DNA from: Pseudaminobacter sp047739745
GTDB lineage: Bacteria; Pseudomonadota; Alphaproteobacteria; Rhizobiales; Rhizobiaceae
Reading direction: 5' to 3'
Assembly: GCF_047739745.1 (NCBI RefSeq)
Contig: NZ_JBLLVA010000019.1
Location: 1-64,000 of the forward strand
DNA: 64,000 bases
The first letter of the stretch is position 1. Each line of letters opens with the position of its first letter. The notes beneath the pieces were generated by a model. The model had not been told where the DNA came from, made no database searches, and saw only the letters and a list, made by a program, of their open reading frames with translations. This document shows, one piece after another, positions 1 to 9,004 of this stretch. Made by a program: the position numbers and the translations under genes.

Positions 1-78
1 ATTTCCTTGCATGCGATAAGCCACTGATATCGCTGCAAAGTCGCACTTCAAGGTAGAACCCACCCCTGTTACATATCA

Positions 79-106
79 AAGTCGCATAAGAGATATTATG
101 GAACTT
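79..106. other. Xer/dif-like recombination core site
   Basis: Two 11-bp arms, AAGTCGCATAA (79-89) and TTATGGAACTT (96-106), flank a 6-bp centre, GAGATA. The second arm reversed is AAGTTCCATAA, so the arms match at 9 of 11 positions. This is the architecture of a XerC/XerD (dif-type) site; by eye it agrees with E. coli dif at about 17 of 28 positions, including CGCATAA and TTATG next to the centre. The 10-mer CAAAGTCGCA that leads into the left arm (77-86) also occurs at 36-45. It could be the chromosomal dif or an attachment site used by another tyrosine recombinase; the sequence alone does not decide. Confidence 0.45.
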
Positions 107-121
107 AACACCACCCGCAGA

Positions 122-159
122 CTGCCAGACATTCGATGTTTTCGAAGGCTGGCTGGCAG
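122..159. other. stem-loop downstream of the metG-tatD-MBL operon
   Basis: CTGCCAG (122-128) pairs with CTGGCAG (153-159), with TTCGA/TCGAA sequences inside the loop. It lies 3' of the leftward MBL hydrolase gene, so it may mark the transcript end, but there is no U-run. The rest of 1-217 holds the Xer-like site and no gene. Confidence 0.25.
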
Positions 160-217
160 CTTGCGCCTCCGCCTATTACGCTTGATCGTGCTTGAGCTTT
201 CCTGGCTTAGATGCTGA

Positions 218-1027
218 TTACAGATCGATTTCTATCGTCATGCCGTCATAGGCTGGATCGACATTCTGCGGCGTTTCAGCGGCAACGACAGCGTAATCCA
301 TTGGTACATGCATATGCGTCAGTATTGCGCGTGTCGGCTTCAGCCTCTCGATCCACTCCAGCGCCTCCGAGAGCGACAGATGAGTCGGGTGCGGTCTGTA
401 CTGCAGCGCATCGATCACAAGCACATCGAGATCGTGAAGCCGCTCGGCTGTAGCCGGAGGGAAGTGACTGACGTCGGAGCAATAGGCGAGCGAGCCGATT
501 CGGAAGCCGAGCGATATCATATCGCCATGGATTTGCGGCAATGGTTCGAAGGTGAGGGCGCCCCCCTCTCCTTCAATCACCACGGGATCGGAATGTTCGA
601 TTTCGTGAGCCCGTAGTATCGGCGGATAGGAGCTGCCCGCCGGCGTCTCAAAACAATAGCCGAATGCTTCATGAAGCCGATCCAGCGTCGGCTGATCGGC
701 ATAGATGTCGATCAACTGCCGTTGCTCCAGCACATAGCCGCGCAAATCGTCAATGCCGTGGATATGGTCGGCATGCGGATGGGTGTAAATCACGCCGTCG
801 AGCCGCTTCACCCCGACCATCAGCATCTGTTCGCGAAAATCCGGTCCTGTGTCGATTACAACGCGCGTTGTCGCACCGTTCGCCGCGATCCGCTCAACAA
901 GGGCGGCCGCCCGCGTCCGCCGGTTCTTGGGATTGGTCGGATCACAATTTCCCCAATCGCCGGTGATACGCGGCGTGCCCGGCGAAGAGCCGCAGCCGAG
1001 AATCGTCAGGCGGAGGCGGTCTGTCAT
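218..1027 (-). CDS. MBL-fold metallo-hydrolase, PhnP-like
   Basis: A 269-residue protein of the metallo-beta-lactamase fold. The zinc-binding signature H-x-H-x-D-H is visible at residues 83-88 (THPHADH), and an early GCGSSPGTPR turn is typical of the PhnP-type phosphodiesterase/RNase Z-like branch. It probably hydrolyses a phosphodiester, but the substrate cannot be read from sequence. The start overlaps the tatD stop by 4 bases (ATGA), so it is translationally coupled as the last gene of the metG-tatD-MBL operon, an order common in Hyphomicrobiales. No signal peptide, so cytoplasmic. Confidence 0.88.
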   Translation of the reverse strand: MTDRLRLTILGCGSSPGTPRITGDWGNCDPTNPKNRRTRAAALVERIAANGATTRVVIDTGPDFREQMLMVGVKRLDGVIYTHPHADHIHGIDDLRGYVLEQRQLIDIYADQPTLDRLHEAFGYCFETPAGSSYPPILRAHEIEHSDPVVIEGEGGALTFEPLPQIHGDMISLGFRIGSLAYCSDVSHFPPATAERLHDLDVLVIDALQYRPHPTHLSLSEALEWIERLKPTRAILTHMHVPMDYAVVAAETPQNVDPAYDGMTIEIDL

Positions 1028-1821
1028 TCAGGCGATCTGCCAGCCGGCCGCGGCATCTTCTTGAACAATCGAAAGAAATTGTCGGTGGTGATTGCTGCAA
1101 TTTCCTCAGCCTCGATACCGATGGCCTCGCCGAGAAACTTGGCGGTTTGCGCGACATAGGCCGGCTCATTGCGCTTGCCGCGAAAAGGCATCGGCGCCAG
1201 GAAAGGCGCATCTGTCTCCACGAGCAACCGTTCTCGCGGCACAGCCGCTGCGATCGCCCGCAGTTCGTCCGACTTCTTAAAGGTCAGGATACCGGAAAAC
1301 GAAATATAGCCGCCAAGTTTCACGCCAGTTTCGGCCAGCCCGCGGCCCGAGGAGAAGCAATGAAGAATGAAGGGGAAGGCGCCCTTCCCCACCTCGTCTT
1401 CCAGGATTTCCGCAATGTCGGCGTCGGCATCGCGCGCGTGAATGACAAGTGGCAAGCCAGTCCGGCGTGCGGCGGCGATGTGGGTGCGGAAACTACGGAC
1501 CTGAGCGTCACGCGGCGCCTTGTCGTAAAAATAGTCGAGACCAGCCTCGCCGATCGCCACCACCTTCGGATGGTCGGAAAGCCTGACCAGATCATCTTCT
1601 GTGATGTCCTGCTCTTCGCCGGCATTGTGCGGATGTGTGCCGACGGAGCAATAAACCTCGTCGAATTCCTTTGCGATAGCAAGGACCTGGTCGAATTTTC
1701 TCACGCGGGTCGAGATCGTCACCATTCGCTCGACTCCGGCAGCTCGCGCACGCGCGACGATGGCGGCGCGCTCCTCGGCAAAATCCGGAAAATCGAGGTG
1801 GCAGTGACTGTCAACCAGCAT
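1024..1821 (-). CDS. TatD-family metal-dependent hydrolase
   Basis: A 265-residue TIM-barrel protein of the TatD family, metal-dependent DNases/exonucleases. The N-terminal metal site H-x-H is in VDSHCHLD (His6, His8), followed by GEAGLDYFYD (metal-ligand Glu), VIHARDAD, HCFSSG and the late ETDAPFLAP with its Asp. Length and motif order match the family. It starts 12 bases after metG and overlaps the following MBL gene by 4 bases, so it is mid-operon. It may be the YcfH-type paralogue usually found beside holB/tmk. Cytoplasmic; the in vivo substrate of this subgroup is unsettled. Confidence 0.92.
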   Translation of the reverse strand: MLVDSHCHLDFPDFAEERAAIVARARAAGVERMVTISTRVRKFDQVLAIAKEFDEVYCSVGTHPHNAGEEQDITEDDLVRLSDHPKVVAIGEAGLDYFYDKAPRDAQVRSFRTHIAAARRTGLPLVIHARDADADIAEILEDEVGKGAFPFILHCFSSGRGLAETGVKLGGYISFSGILTFKKSDELRAIAAAVPRERLLVETDAPFLAPMPFRGKRNEPAYVAQTAKFLGEAIGIEAEEIAAITTDNFFRLFKKMPRPAGRSPE

Positions 1822-1833
1822 GTTCGATCAGCC

Positions 1834-3387
1834 TCAATCCTCCGCCGCAGGCTGCTCGACGTAGCGCGGAAATACCGGTTGAGGCGCGGGCAAGGCGGTG
1901 CCCGGTGCTAGGGCATGTTCATCCGCCACGCGATCGAATTCGCGAGCGTCCGCCGGCACGGCCAGCAGGTCGAGCAGCTTTTCCGCCGAGCCGGGAATAA
2001 AGGGCTGGCAAAGCAGGGCTACCCGGCGAACCGTCTCGGCCGTCGTGTGCAGGACCGTTTCCATGCGCGCCGGATCGGTTTTCTTGAGTGCCCACGGTTC
2101 CTGGCCGGCGAAATAGCGATTGGCCTCGGCAACCACGGAAAAGATCGCGGCAAGTGCAGAATGGATCGCCTGTTGGGACATGGCCTCGCGGGCCGCCGCA
2201 AGGGCGGCCTGCGCCTGGTCGAGCATCGCCTTGTCGGCATCCGCCAACGGACCTCGCCTGGGCACCACGCCACCACAGTTCTTGGCGATCATCGAGAGCG
2301 AGCGCTGCGCCAGATTGCCAAGATCGTTAGCAAGATCGGCGTTGGTGCGGTTGACGATCGCCTCATGGCTGTAGTTGCCATCCTGGCCGAACGGCACTTC
2401 GCGCAATAGGAAGTAGCGCAACTGATCGAGCCCGTAATGGTCGACCAGCGCCAGCGGATCGATGACGTTGCCCACCGATTTCGACATCTTCTCTCCGCGA
2501 TTGAACACGAAGCCGTGGCCGAAAACACGCTTTGGCAGTTCGATGCCGGCCGACATCAGGAAGGCCGGCCAATAGATTGCGTGGAAACGCGTTATATCCT
2601 TGCCGATGACATGGACATCGGCCGGCCAATAGCGCCACCGTTCGGCATTTGTGTCGGGATAGCCCGCAGCGGTGATGTAGTTGGTCAGCGCGTCGACCCA
2701 GACATACATGACATGGGCTTCATCGCCCGGAACCGGAATGCCCCAGTCGAAAGTGGTTCTCGAAATCGAAAGGTCCTTCAGACCGGATTTGACGAAGCTG
2801 ACGATCTCGTTGCGTCGCTCGGGCGGGCCGACGAAATCCGGCCGTTCATCGTAGAGCGCGAGCAAGCGGTCCTGATAGGCTGAGAGCCGGAAGAAATAGC
2901 TTGCTTCTTCGACCCATTCGACAGGCGATCCCTGCGGCCCATAACGAATGCCGTCGGGGCGAAGTTCGGTTTCCTCCTCGCCATAATAGGCTTCGTCTCG
3001 GACAGAATACCAGCCGGCGTAGCCGCCCTTGTAAATGTCGCCGCTCGCGGCCATTGCCTTCCAGATCGCCTGCGAAGAATCATAGTGGCGCTGCTCGGTG
3101 GTGCGGATGAAATCGTCGTTGGAAGCGTTCAGCACCTTGGCCATGCGCTGAAATTCTGCGGCATTTCGGTCCGCCAGTTCGCGCGGCGTGATGCCTTCCT
3201 TACGCGCGGTCTGCAGCATCTTGATGCCGTGCTCGTCGGTTCCGGTCAGGAAGAACACGTCCTTGCCGTCGCAGCGCTGAAAGCGGGCAAGCGCATCGGT
3301 CGCGATCAGCTCGTAGGCATGTCCGATATGCGGCTTGCCGTTCGGGTAGGAAATAGCCGTCGTCAGATAGAATTTTTCGCGTGCCAT
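1834..3387 (-). CDS. metG: methionine--tRNA ligase
   Basis: A class I aminoacyl-tRNA synthetase of 517 residues that charges tRNA-Met. It has the HIGH-type motif in PNGKPHIGHAYE near the N-terminus and the KMSKS loop as EKMSKSVGN in the middle. The mostly helical anticodon-binding region follows. It is the short form, without the C-terminal EMAP/OB tRNA-binding extension of E. coli MetG, as is normal in alphaproteobacteria. It leads an operon with tatD (12-base gap) and the MBL hydrolase. Its start is 87 bases after the holB stop, so it may be read through from tmk-holB. Confidence 0.96.
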   Translation of the reverse strand: MAREKFYLTTAISYPNGKPHIGHAYELIATDALARFQRCDGKDVFFLTGTDEHGIKMLQTARKEGITPRELADRNAAEFQRMAKVLNASNDDFIRTTEQRHYDSSQAIWKAMAASGDIYKGGYAGWYSVRDEAYYGEEETELRPDGIRYGPQGSPVEWVEEASYFFRLSAYQDRLLALYDERPDFVGPPERRNEIVSFVKSGLKDLSISRTTFDWGIPVPGDEAHVMYVWVDALTNYITAAGYPDTNAERWRYWPADVHVIGKDITRFHAIYWPAFLMSAGIELPKRVFGHGFVFNRGEKMSKSVGNVIDPLALVDHYGLDQLRYFLLREVPFGQDGNYSHEAIVNRTNADLANDLGNLAQRSLSMIAKNCGGVVPRRGPLADADKAMLDQAQAALAAAREAMSQQAIHSALAAIFSVVAEANRYFAGQEPWALKKTDPARMETVLHTTAETVRRVALLCQPFIPGSAEKLLDLLAVPADAREFDRVADEHALAPGTALPAPQPVFPRYVEQPAAED

Positions 3388-3474
3388 GCGGATGCCGTGG
3401 AGTTCGAAAGCGGAAGTGTTGCGGTGAGATAACGCATCGGGGAGCCGATTGCCATCCCGGCGTGACGCTGCGCG

Positions 3475-4530
3475 TCACATTCGCATTGCGTCGTGAATGC
3501 GCGCAATCAGCGCCAGTGCATGCTGCTTCTTGTCCAGATTGTACGTCGCCGTGTCGCTTATCGAACTTGTTGCATCCTGCCATGTCCGCGATAGCCGGTC
3601 AGCTCGCGCCAGTTCATTCGCTTGTGCGGCTCGGCTTGCCTCCGTGGACAGCATGTCGAGCGCATGGCGGTTGAAGATATCAAACTGCACCTCGCGATCG
3701 CGCCCGCTCACCACATCGGCAAGCTTGTGGGCTGCGGCGATATCGAGCTTTGGCGCAGCAACCAGCTTGTCGAGGGCCTCAGCGATCTCCAGTCCGCCGT
3801 ACTGCGTCAAAAGCATGGCTGTGCGGGCGCTGCCCCCTGCCCGCTCGGCGAGATTGGCGCAGGCTTGGGCGTCCTGCGGCGGCGGTGCGTCGACATCGGC
3901 AAGGGCCGCTATCAGGCTGTCCGGGTCGAGCGGTGAAAGACGCACCATCTGGCAGCGCGAGCGTATCGTCGGCAGCAAACGCCCGGGCGAATGCGTGATG
4001 AGCATGAACACCGTTCGCGCCGGCGGCTCCTCGAGATTTTTCAGCAGAGCGTTCGCTGCGTTGGTGTTCATATCGTCGGCCGGGTCGACAATCACGACCC
4101 GGTAACCACCGTCATGCGACGTCATCGAGAGGAACCGGTTGACTTTCCGGATCTCATCGACGGTCAACATGGTCTTGAACGCTTTGGTCTTGTCGTTCAG
4201 CGGCCGCGTCAAATGCAGGATCGCCGGATGCGCGCCGGTCGCGATCTGGCGAAACAGCGACGAAGTCGGGTCTGGCACGGCTAGTTCCCCCGGCGCCGCG
4301 GCGTGCGATGGAAACTTCAAGAGATGATGCGCTAGGTGAAAGGCAAGTGTTGCCTTACCGATGCCTTGCGGGCCGGCAAACAGCAGCGCGTGCGGTAGTT
4401 TTCCTGCCCTATAGGCTGCAGCCAGCATGTCCACGGCTTCGCGATGGCCAAAAAGGTGCGGATTTTCAGACGGCTCGGGAACCCCGTCGAGCGTGTCATG
4501 CTGCTCGGGCGCCATGCGTTCGAACATCAT
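3475..4530 (-). CDS. holB: DNA polymerase III subunit delta'
   Basis: The clamp-loader delta' subunit, 351 residues, which helps load the sliding clamp at replication forks. An AAA+ P-loop-like stretch, GPQGIGKATL, is near residue 55. LLKNLEEPP and the IRSRCQ (SRC) motif, where the arginine-finger element of clamp-loader subunits sits, lie around residues 160-195. The N-terminus overlaps the tmk stop by 4 bases (ATGA), giving the classical tmk-holB pair. The C-terminal helical collar domain is less conserved, as usual. The start is an ATGATG, so initiation at the second Met is possible. Confidence 0.93.
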   Translation of the reverse strand: MMFERMAPEQHDTLDGVPEPSENPHLFGHREAVDMLAAAYRAGKLPHALLFAGPQGIGKATLAFHLAHHLLKFPSHAAAPGELAVPDPTSSLFRQIATGAHPAILHLTRPLNDKTKAFKTMLTVDEIRKVNRFLSMTSHDGGYRVVIVDPADDMNTNAANALLKNLEEPPARTVFMLITHSPGRLLPTIRSRCQMVRLSPLDPDSLIAALADVDAPPPQDAQACANLAERAGGSARTAMLLTQYGGLEIAEALDKLVAAPKLDIAAAHKLADVVSGRDREVQFDIFNRHALDMLSTEASRAAQANELARADRLSRTWQDATSSISDTATYNLDKKQHALALIARIHDAMRM

Positions 4531-5216
4531 GCTCGCGCACCCCCTCGTTCGTTGGCATGCGCCTCGATCGCCAGGAACACCGCCTCGGTTACCGCGTGCT
4601 CAACCATGTCGGCATCGCCAGCGGCGTCGATCACGACGCAGCGCTGCGGCTCGTTCCGGGCGATTTCGAGATAGGAGTCGCGCCTTGCCTGATGGATCGC
4701 CAGCGTTTCCTTTTCGAAGCGGTCGGCGGTGCCCTCGCCTCGCCGCTCCGTCGCCCGCTTCAGGCCCTCGGCGGGGTCGATGTCGAATATCAGCGTCAGA
4801 TCCGGCATCATGCCGTTCAGGGATATGCGTTCGAGCGTGGTCATGAAGGCTTGATCCACCTCACCGCCACCCTGATAGACGCGCCAGGAATCGACGAAAC
4901 GATCACAAAGCACGATCTCGCCACGCTCTATCGCCGGGCGGATCACCTGCTCGACATGATCCGAGCGCGCTGCGGCAAAGAGGAGCGTTTCCATCCTCGG
5001 GCCGAAAATCTCGGCCGCCCCTGATAATATGACGTGGCGTATCGCCTCCGCCCCGGCAGAGCCGCCCGGCTCGCGCGTCACCGTCAGTCGATAGCGTTTC
5101 GCGCGAAGCTTTTCCGCCAACCTTTTGATCTGAGTTGACTTTCCAGCTCCTTCCCCGCCTTCGAACGTTATGAAAAGTCCACGCGCCAACCCGTCGCTTC
5201 CTTTGCGATCAATCAA
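4527..5216 (-). CDS. tmk: dTMP kinase (thymidylate kinase)
   Basis: Phosphorylates dTMP to dTDP in dTTP synthesis; 229 residues. The P-loop is FEGGEGAGKSTQ at about residues 17-28. REPGGSAGAE is the substrate-binding segment, and DRFVDSW corresponds to the DR(Y/F)xxS motif. The LID region contains RATERRGEG. It overlaps holB by 4 bases and is followed by metG, so replication and translation genes share transcription here. The dacF-type gene ends 66 bases away in the same direction and could be co-transcribed. Confidence 0.95.
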   Translation of the reverse strand: MIDRKGSDGLARGLFITFEGGEGAGKSTQIKRLAEKLRAKRYRLTVTREPGGSAGAEAIRHVILSGAAEIFGPRMETLLFAAARSDHVEQVIRPAIERGEIVLCDRFVDSWRVYQGGGEVDQAFMTTLERISLNGMMPDLTLIFDIDPAEGLKRATERRGEGTADRFEKETLAIHQARRDSYLEIARNEPQRCVVIDAAGDADMVEHAVTEAVFLAIEAHANERGGARA

Positions 5217-5282
5217 AAACGGGATCGCTTCCCGTGGCCGTTCTACGCCCCGGCAGGAAAAAAATCCATTCGAACTATGCCG

Positions 5283-6446
5283 TTAACGGAGCCAGCCGAC
5301 CAGCAATTCGCCCACTGCATCGAGCGCCCGTTGATGGAGCGGCCCGAGACCGACGCTTTCAGACGCGTAGAGCGGCGTTTCCTGGCTCAACGTATCGCCG
5401 ATCATCACCCGCAGCGTGCCTATCTGCGTCCCCTCCTCCACCGGCGCGATGATCGGGCCATCATAAACGACGCGCGCGGTCAGCCGATCGCGGTTGGTGA
5501 TGGGCAGCAGGATTGAGATCGGCCCCTTGGCTTTCAGTGCCACACCCGACTTGGCACCCCCGTAGACGCCTGCTTCGGCAACGACCTCGTTTTCAGCGAA
5601 AAGCTCGGTCTTCCTGAAGGCGCGCATGCCCCATTCCAGTAATTTTCTGGTTTCCTCGGCGCGCTCGCGCTCGCTCGTCATGCCGCTCAGCGCCGCAAAA
5701 ACCCGCCTGCCGTCGCGGCTGATCGAACCGACGATCGCATAGCCGGATTCCTCGGTGAAACCGGTTTTCAGGCCATCGGCGCCGATGTCCATTGCCAGCA
5801 GCGGGTTGCGGTTGCGCTGGGTGATCTTGTTCCAGGTAAAATCCCGCTGCGAATAATATTTGTAGAACTCCGGATAGTTTCGCCAGATGTGAATGGCAAG
5901 CTGGACGAGTTCGCGTGCGGTGACGACTTGCCCCTCCGCCGGCAAGCCCGTCGAATTCTTGAACACCGATTCCGGCAGACCGAGTTCGCGGGCGCGTTCG
6001 GTCATGAGCGCGGCGAAATTCTCCTCGCTGCCGGCCATTCCTTCGGCAATTATGATGCAGCCGTCATTCGCGGATTGAACGACCACGCCCTGGATCAGGT
6101 CCTCAAGTCGTATCGTGGATTTCAATTCGGCAAACATCGTCGATCCGCCGGAACTTGCGCCGCCGGTGCGCCAGGCGTTTTCGCTCACGGCAAACGTGTC
6201 ATCCAGCGTGTAGCGTCCGGCCTTGATGGCATTGAACACGACTTCCATCGTCATCAGCTTGGCCAGAGACGCCGGTGGAATGGGTTTGTCCGGCTCCTTG
6301 GAAAACAGGATCGAGCCGGTTTCGGCATCGACCATGAAGGCTTCCTTGGCCTTGGTTTCGAACAGTTGCGCCTGTGCCGGAAGCGCTTGCGCCAACGTGA
6401 GCGCCATTCCCAGAAACGCCACGCACGAGAATGTCCGAGAAAACAT
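5283..6446 (-). CDS. D-alanyl-D-alanine carboxypeptidase (PBP5/6, DacF type)
   Basis: A periplasmic serine carboxypeptidase (387 residues) that trims the terminal D-Ala from peptidoglycan pentapeptides. All three penicillin-binding motifs are visible: SLAK (SxxK, in PPASLAKLM), SAN (SxN, in QSANDGC) and KTG (in GLKTGFTEES). An N-terminal signal peptide ends near ALPAQAQ. The C-terminal PBP5-type domain carries the hydrophobic tail expected for membrane association. It lies between rlpA and tmk, all leftward, putting two envelope-remodelling genes together. Gene name dacF/dacC not assigned, because paralogues cannot be separated by eye. Confidence 0.93.
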   Translation of the reverse strand: MFSRTFSCVAFLGMALTLAQALPAQAQLFETKAKEAFMVDAETGSILFSKEPDKPIPPASLAKLMTMEVVFNAIKAGRYTLDDTFAVSENAWRTGGASSGGSTMFAELKSTIRLEDLIQGVVVQSANDGCIIIAEGMAGSEENFAALMTERARELGLPESVFKNSTGLPAEGQVVTARELVQLAIHIWRNYPEFYKYYSQRDFTWNKITQRNRNPLLAMDIGADGLKTGFTEESGYAIVGSISRDGRRVFAALSGMTSERERAEETRKLLEWGMRAFRKTELFAENEVVAEAGVYGGAKSGVALKAKGPISILLPITNRDRLTARVVYDGPIIAPVEEGTQIGTLRVMIGDTLSQETPLYASESVGLGPLHQRALDAVGELLVGWLR

Positions 6447-6565
6447 CAGTACCCCTGCCCGCTCACTTCGCCGTCCGCACGACGAATGGAGGTTATCAGG
6501 ATGTCGTGCGCTCGATCAATATTATCAGCCGCCTGAACGCGCCCATGCAGGTGCGATTCCTGAGA

Positions 6566-7789
6566 TCAGTTGCGAATAGTCATCGCATCCGGCGCGCCGT
6601 TCGACCAGGCGGCCTGCAGCATGTCGTCCAGCCCGGTGCGTCCGTCATCATAAAGATTGACGGTATAAAGCATCGCGCCGTCGATTTCTGTTTTCTCAAC
6701 CGTCAGCCGGCCAAGCGCCGACAGCCGATCCGCCACGCGCCGCGCATCCGCCTCGCCGTCGAATGTGCCGACGGCAATATAGGATGCCGGCTGTCCGCTC
6801 GTTGCGAGGTCGGGATTGAAACGCTTCCAGGACTGCGCGACCTGCGTGGCCGACATGCGCTCGCCGTCCAGCGCGGAAAACGCCGCGGTCGCTCCGCTGA
6901 CACGCTCGTCAGCGTAGGACATCGTGGCAAGAGCCAGTTGCGTTGGCATCGCTTCGTTTGCCGGCCGCTCGGGTACGAGCGGACCGAAATCAGGCAGGGC
7001 GAAGTCCCCAAACGCGACCATGCCGGCGCTGGGTATTGGGGCGGCATCCGGCGTAGCCGATGGGAACGGAATTGCCGCAGGCACGACATTGATGCTGGGC
7101 GTTGGTCCGTTCATGGCAATCATCACGCCGGTCGGCAATCCGTCGGAGGGATCGGGTGCGCGATTGCCGGACCGGTAAGAAGCCATGAGATACTGGTCGT
7201 CATGGCCGTCAAGCGGCGCGCGGCCCACATATTCGACCTGAACCTTCGCCGTTCCGCTGTGCGTATAATCAAGCATTTCGGCTGCCCGCTTCGACAGATC
7301 GATCAGGCGTCCATGCGAGTACGGTCCACGGTCGTTGACGCGCACGATTACCGAGCTTCCGTTCTCCAGATTGGTGACCCGGGCGTAACTTGGCAGCGGC
7401 ATCGTCGGATGCGCGGCCGTCAGATGCGTCATGTCGTAGATTTCACCGTTGGCTGTAAGACGGCCATGAAACGCGTCTCCATACCAGGAGGCGGCGCCAA
7501 CCTTTTTGTAGTTCGGGTCTTCCTTGGGATAGTACATTTTCCCCGCGACCTTATAGGGTCGACCAAGCTGGTCGCGGCCGCCGCCTCGCTTAAGATTCGT
7601 TCGAGCGGTGGTCACGCGCGGACTGGCTTTCACGCCATATTCCGATTCAGCGAAATATTCCTTCGAGCGCTTCTTGGCTACGGAGGACGTCGGCGTCGTG
7701 GATGAACAGGCACCAAGGACCGCGGCAGACAGCGCAAAAACGGTAATGGTGGAAACGCGGCGCAAGCGCCAGCGTGCCAAGATCAACAT
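6566..7789 (-). CDS. rlpA: RlpA-family septal lipoprotein with SPOR domain
   Basis: A lipoprotein of the RlpA family, which includes lytic transglycosylases acting on peptide-free glycan at the septum. The signal peptide ends in a lipobox (LGAC). A double-psi beta-barrel domain follows (GAASWYGDAFHGRLTANGE and RVNDRGPY motifs). A Pro/Ala-rich linker then leads to a C-terminal SPOR domain (ASYIAVGTFDGEADA). The ATG at 7789 was chosen (407 residues) because AGGGGA lies about 8 bases upstream. A GTG at 7822 would add 11 residues and lengthen the signal peptide. Its partner downstream is the D,D-carboxypeptidase. Confidence 0.88.
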   Translation of the reverse strand: MLILARWRLRRVSTITVFALSAAVLGACSSTTPTSSVAKKRSKEYFAESEYGVKASPRVTTARTNLKRGGGRDQLGRPYKVAGKMYYPKEDPNYKKVGAASWYGDAFHGRLTANGEIYDMTHLTAAHPTMPLPSYARVTNLENGSSVIVRVNDRGPYSHGRLIDLSKRAAEMLDYTHSGTAKVQVEYVGRAPLDGHDDQYLMASYRSGNRAPDPSDGLPTGVMIAMNGPTPSINVVPAAIPFPSATPDAAPIPSAGMVAFGDFALPDFGPLVPERPANEAMPTQLALATMSYADERVSGATAAFSALDGERMSATQVAQSWKRFNPDLATSGQPASYIAVGTFDGEADARRVADRLSALGRLTVEKTEIDGAMLYTVNLYDDGRTGLDDMLQAAWSNGAPDAMTIRN

Positions 7790-7988
7790 TCTCGATTGTC
7801 CCCTGACGACCCGCAAAATCACACAAAATACGTAGCCGAATGCAGAAAAACTGCATTACCACCCGCCAAACGAATCCTTTCTAGGCAGGAATTGATTAGC
7901 ACGCTATTAACCGATTGTGTTCGGAAACGGGCGATATTGTGACGCTAGGCTTCCTTTGAACGCCTTCTGCCGATAGCGACGGCAAGTA

Positions 7989-8738
7989 TCAAGCGAAAAG
8001 GCGCACGAAAAAAATCAGGCTCATGACGGCGCCGACCGCGATAACGATGCCGCGAACGACCTGTTTTGGCAGGGCTCTTGCCAGGGGTGCGCCGGCATAG
8101 CCGCCGACGATCGCAGCCGCCATCATGACCAGCGCCTGTGGCCACGCGACAATGCCGGCAGCGGCGAATGTCACGACCGAAATCGCCGAAAGCACGAGAG
8201 ACAGCCCGTTTTTCAGGCCGTTCATCACATTGAGATCACGCATTCCCCAAAGCGAAAACAGGGCGAGGAGAACGATGCCCAGGCCGCCGTTGAAATAGCC
8301 GCCATAGATGGAAACCAAGACCTGACCGACCGTACCCTGCGGGCGAATGCCAAATCGGCTTTGACGCGCCCATAGCTGAATCCGCTCGCCGAAGGCAAAT
8401 GCCATTGTCGCCGCCAGGAGCAGAAACGGCACGATGATGGAAAATGCCTCGTTCGATGACACGAGCAGCAGCAGAGAGCCGATCAGCCCTCCAATCAAGG
8501 TCAGAACGACGATCTTTACGAGGGCCGGACGTTCGAACGCCTCGAGTTCGCGGCGGAAACCGAGTGCCCCGCCAATATAGCCCGGAAAAACGGACACCGT
8601 GCTCGTAGCATTCGCCGCCACCGGCGGTATGCCAGCAAAGACGAGCGCTGGAAACGTGAGAAATGTGCCGCCGCCGGCAATCGTGTTGAGAATACCCGCA
8701 AGAAAGGCGGCAGGGATGAGAACGAGATAGTCGAGCAT
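7989..8738 (-). CDS. TauE/SafE-family permease
   Basis: An integral membrane protein of 249 residues with about eight hydrophobic segments. The family signature is two related halves, the first beginning AAFLAGILNTIAGGGTF and the second GGYFNGGLGIVLLAL. Members export sulfite, sulfoacetate or related organosulfur anions, or are uncharacterised; no neighbour points to a substrate. The reading frame is open upstream to 9032, but the residues there are Arg-rich and non-membrane. The ATG at 8738 that directly precedes the first membrane helix was therefore taken as start, although its ribosome-binding site is weak. A Met 24 codons upstream is an alternative. Confidence 0.8.
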   Translation of the reverse strand: MLDYLVLIPAAFLAGILNTIAGGGTFLTFPALVFAGIPPVAANATSTVSVFPGYIGGALGFRRELEAFERPALVKIVVLTLIGGLIGSLLLLVSSNEAFSIIVPFLLLAATMAFAFGERIQLWARQSRFGIRPQGTVGQVLVSIYGGYFNGGLGIVLLALFSLWGMRDLNVMNGLKNGLSLVLSAISVVTFAAAGIVAWPQALVMMAAAIVGGYAGAPLARALPKQVVRGIVIAVGAVMSLIFFVRLFA

Positions 8739-9004
8739 GATCGGCACTGCAGTTTGAATTATTGGCCCGAACCGAAGCGGTTGCGGGAAAGTCATGGAGC
8801 TTATGGCATCGGTCGCGGCAAATTGGAAATTCACGTCGCGGCTTCTTGAGCGGCAAAGGCGCAAAATCGCGATGGCGATCAGCGACGGCGTCACTCCGAA
8901 AAACCTAGGGAACGGACCTCTTCTGTGAATTTTATCTGCCGGCCCGCGCATCCGATGGCCGTCGGTGCTATGCCTGCTGAAGCGCAACAGGCGGAGCGAT
9001 TTGC

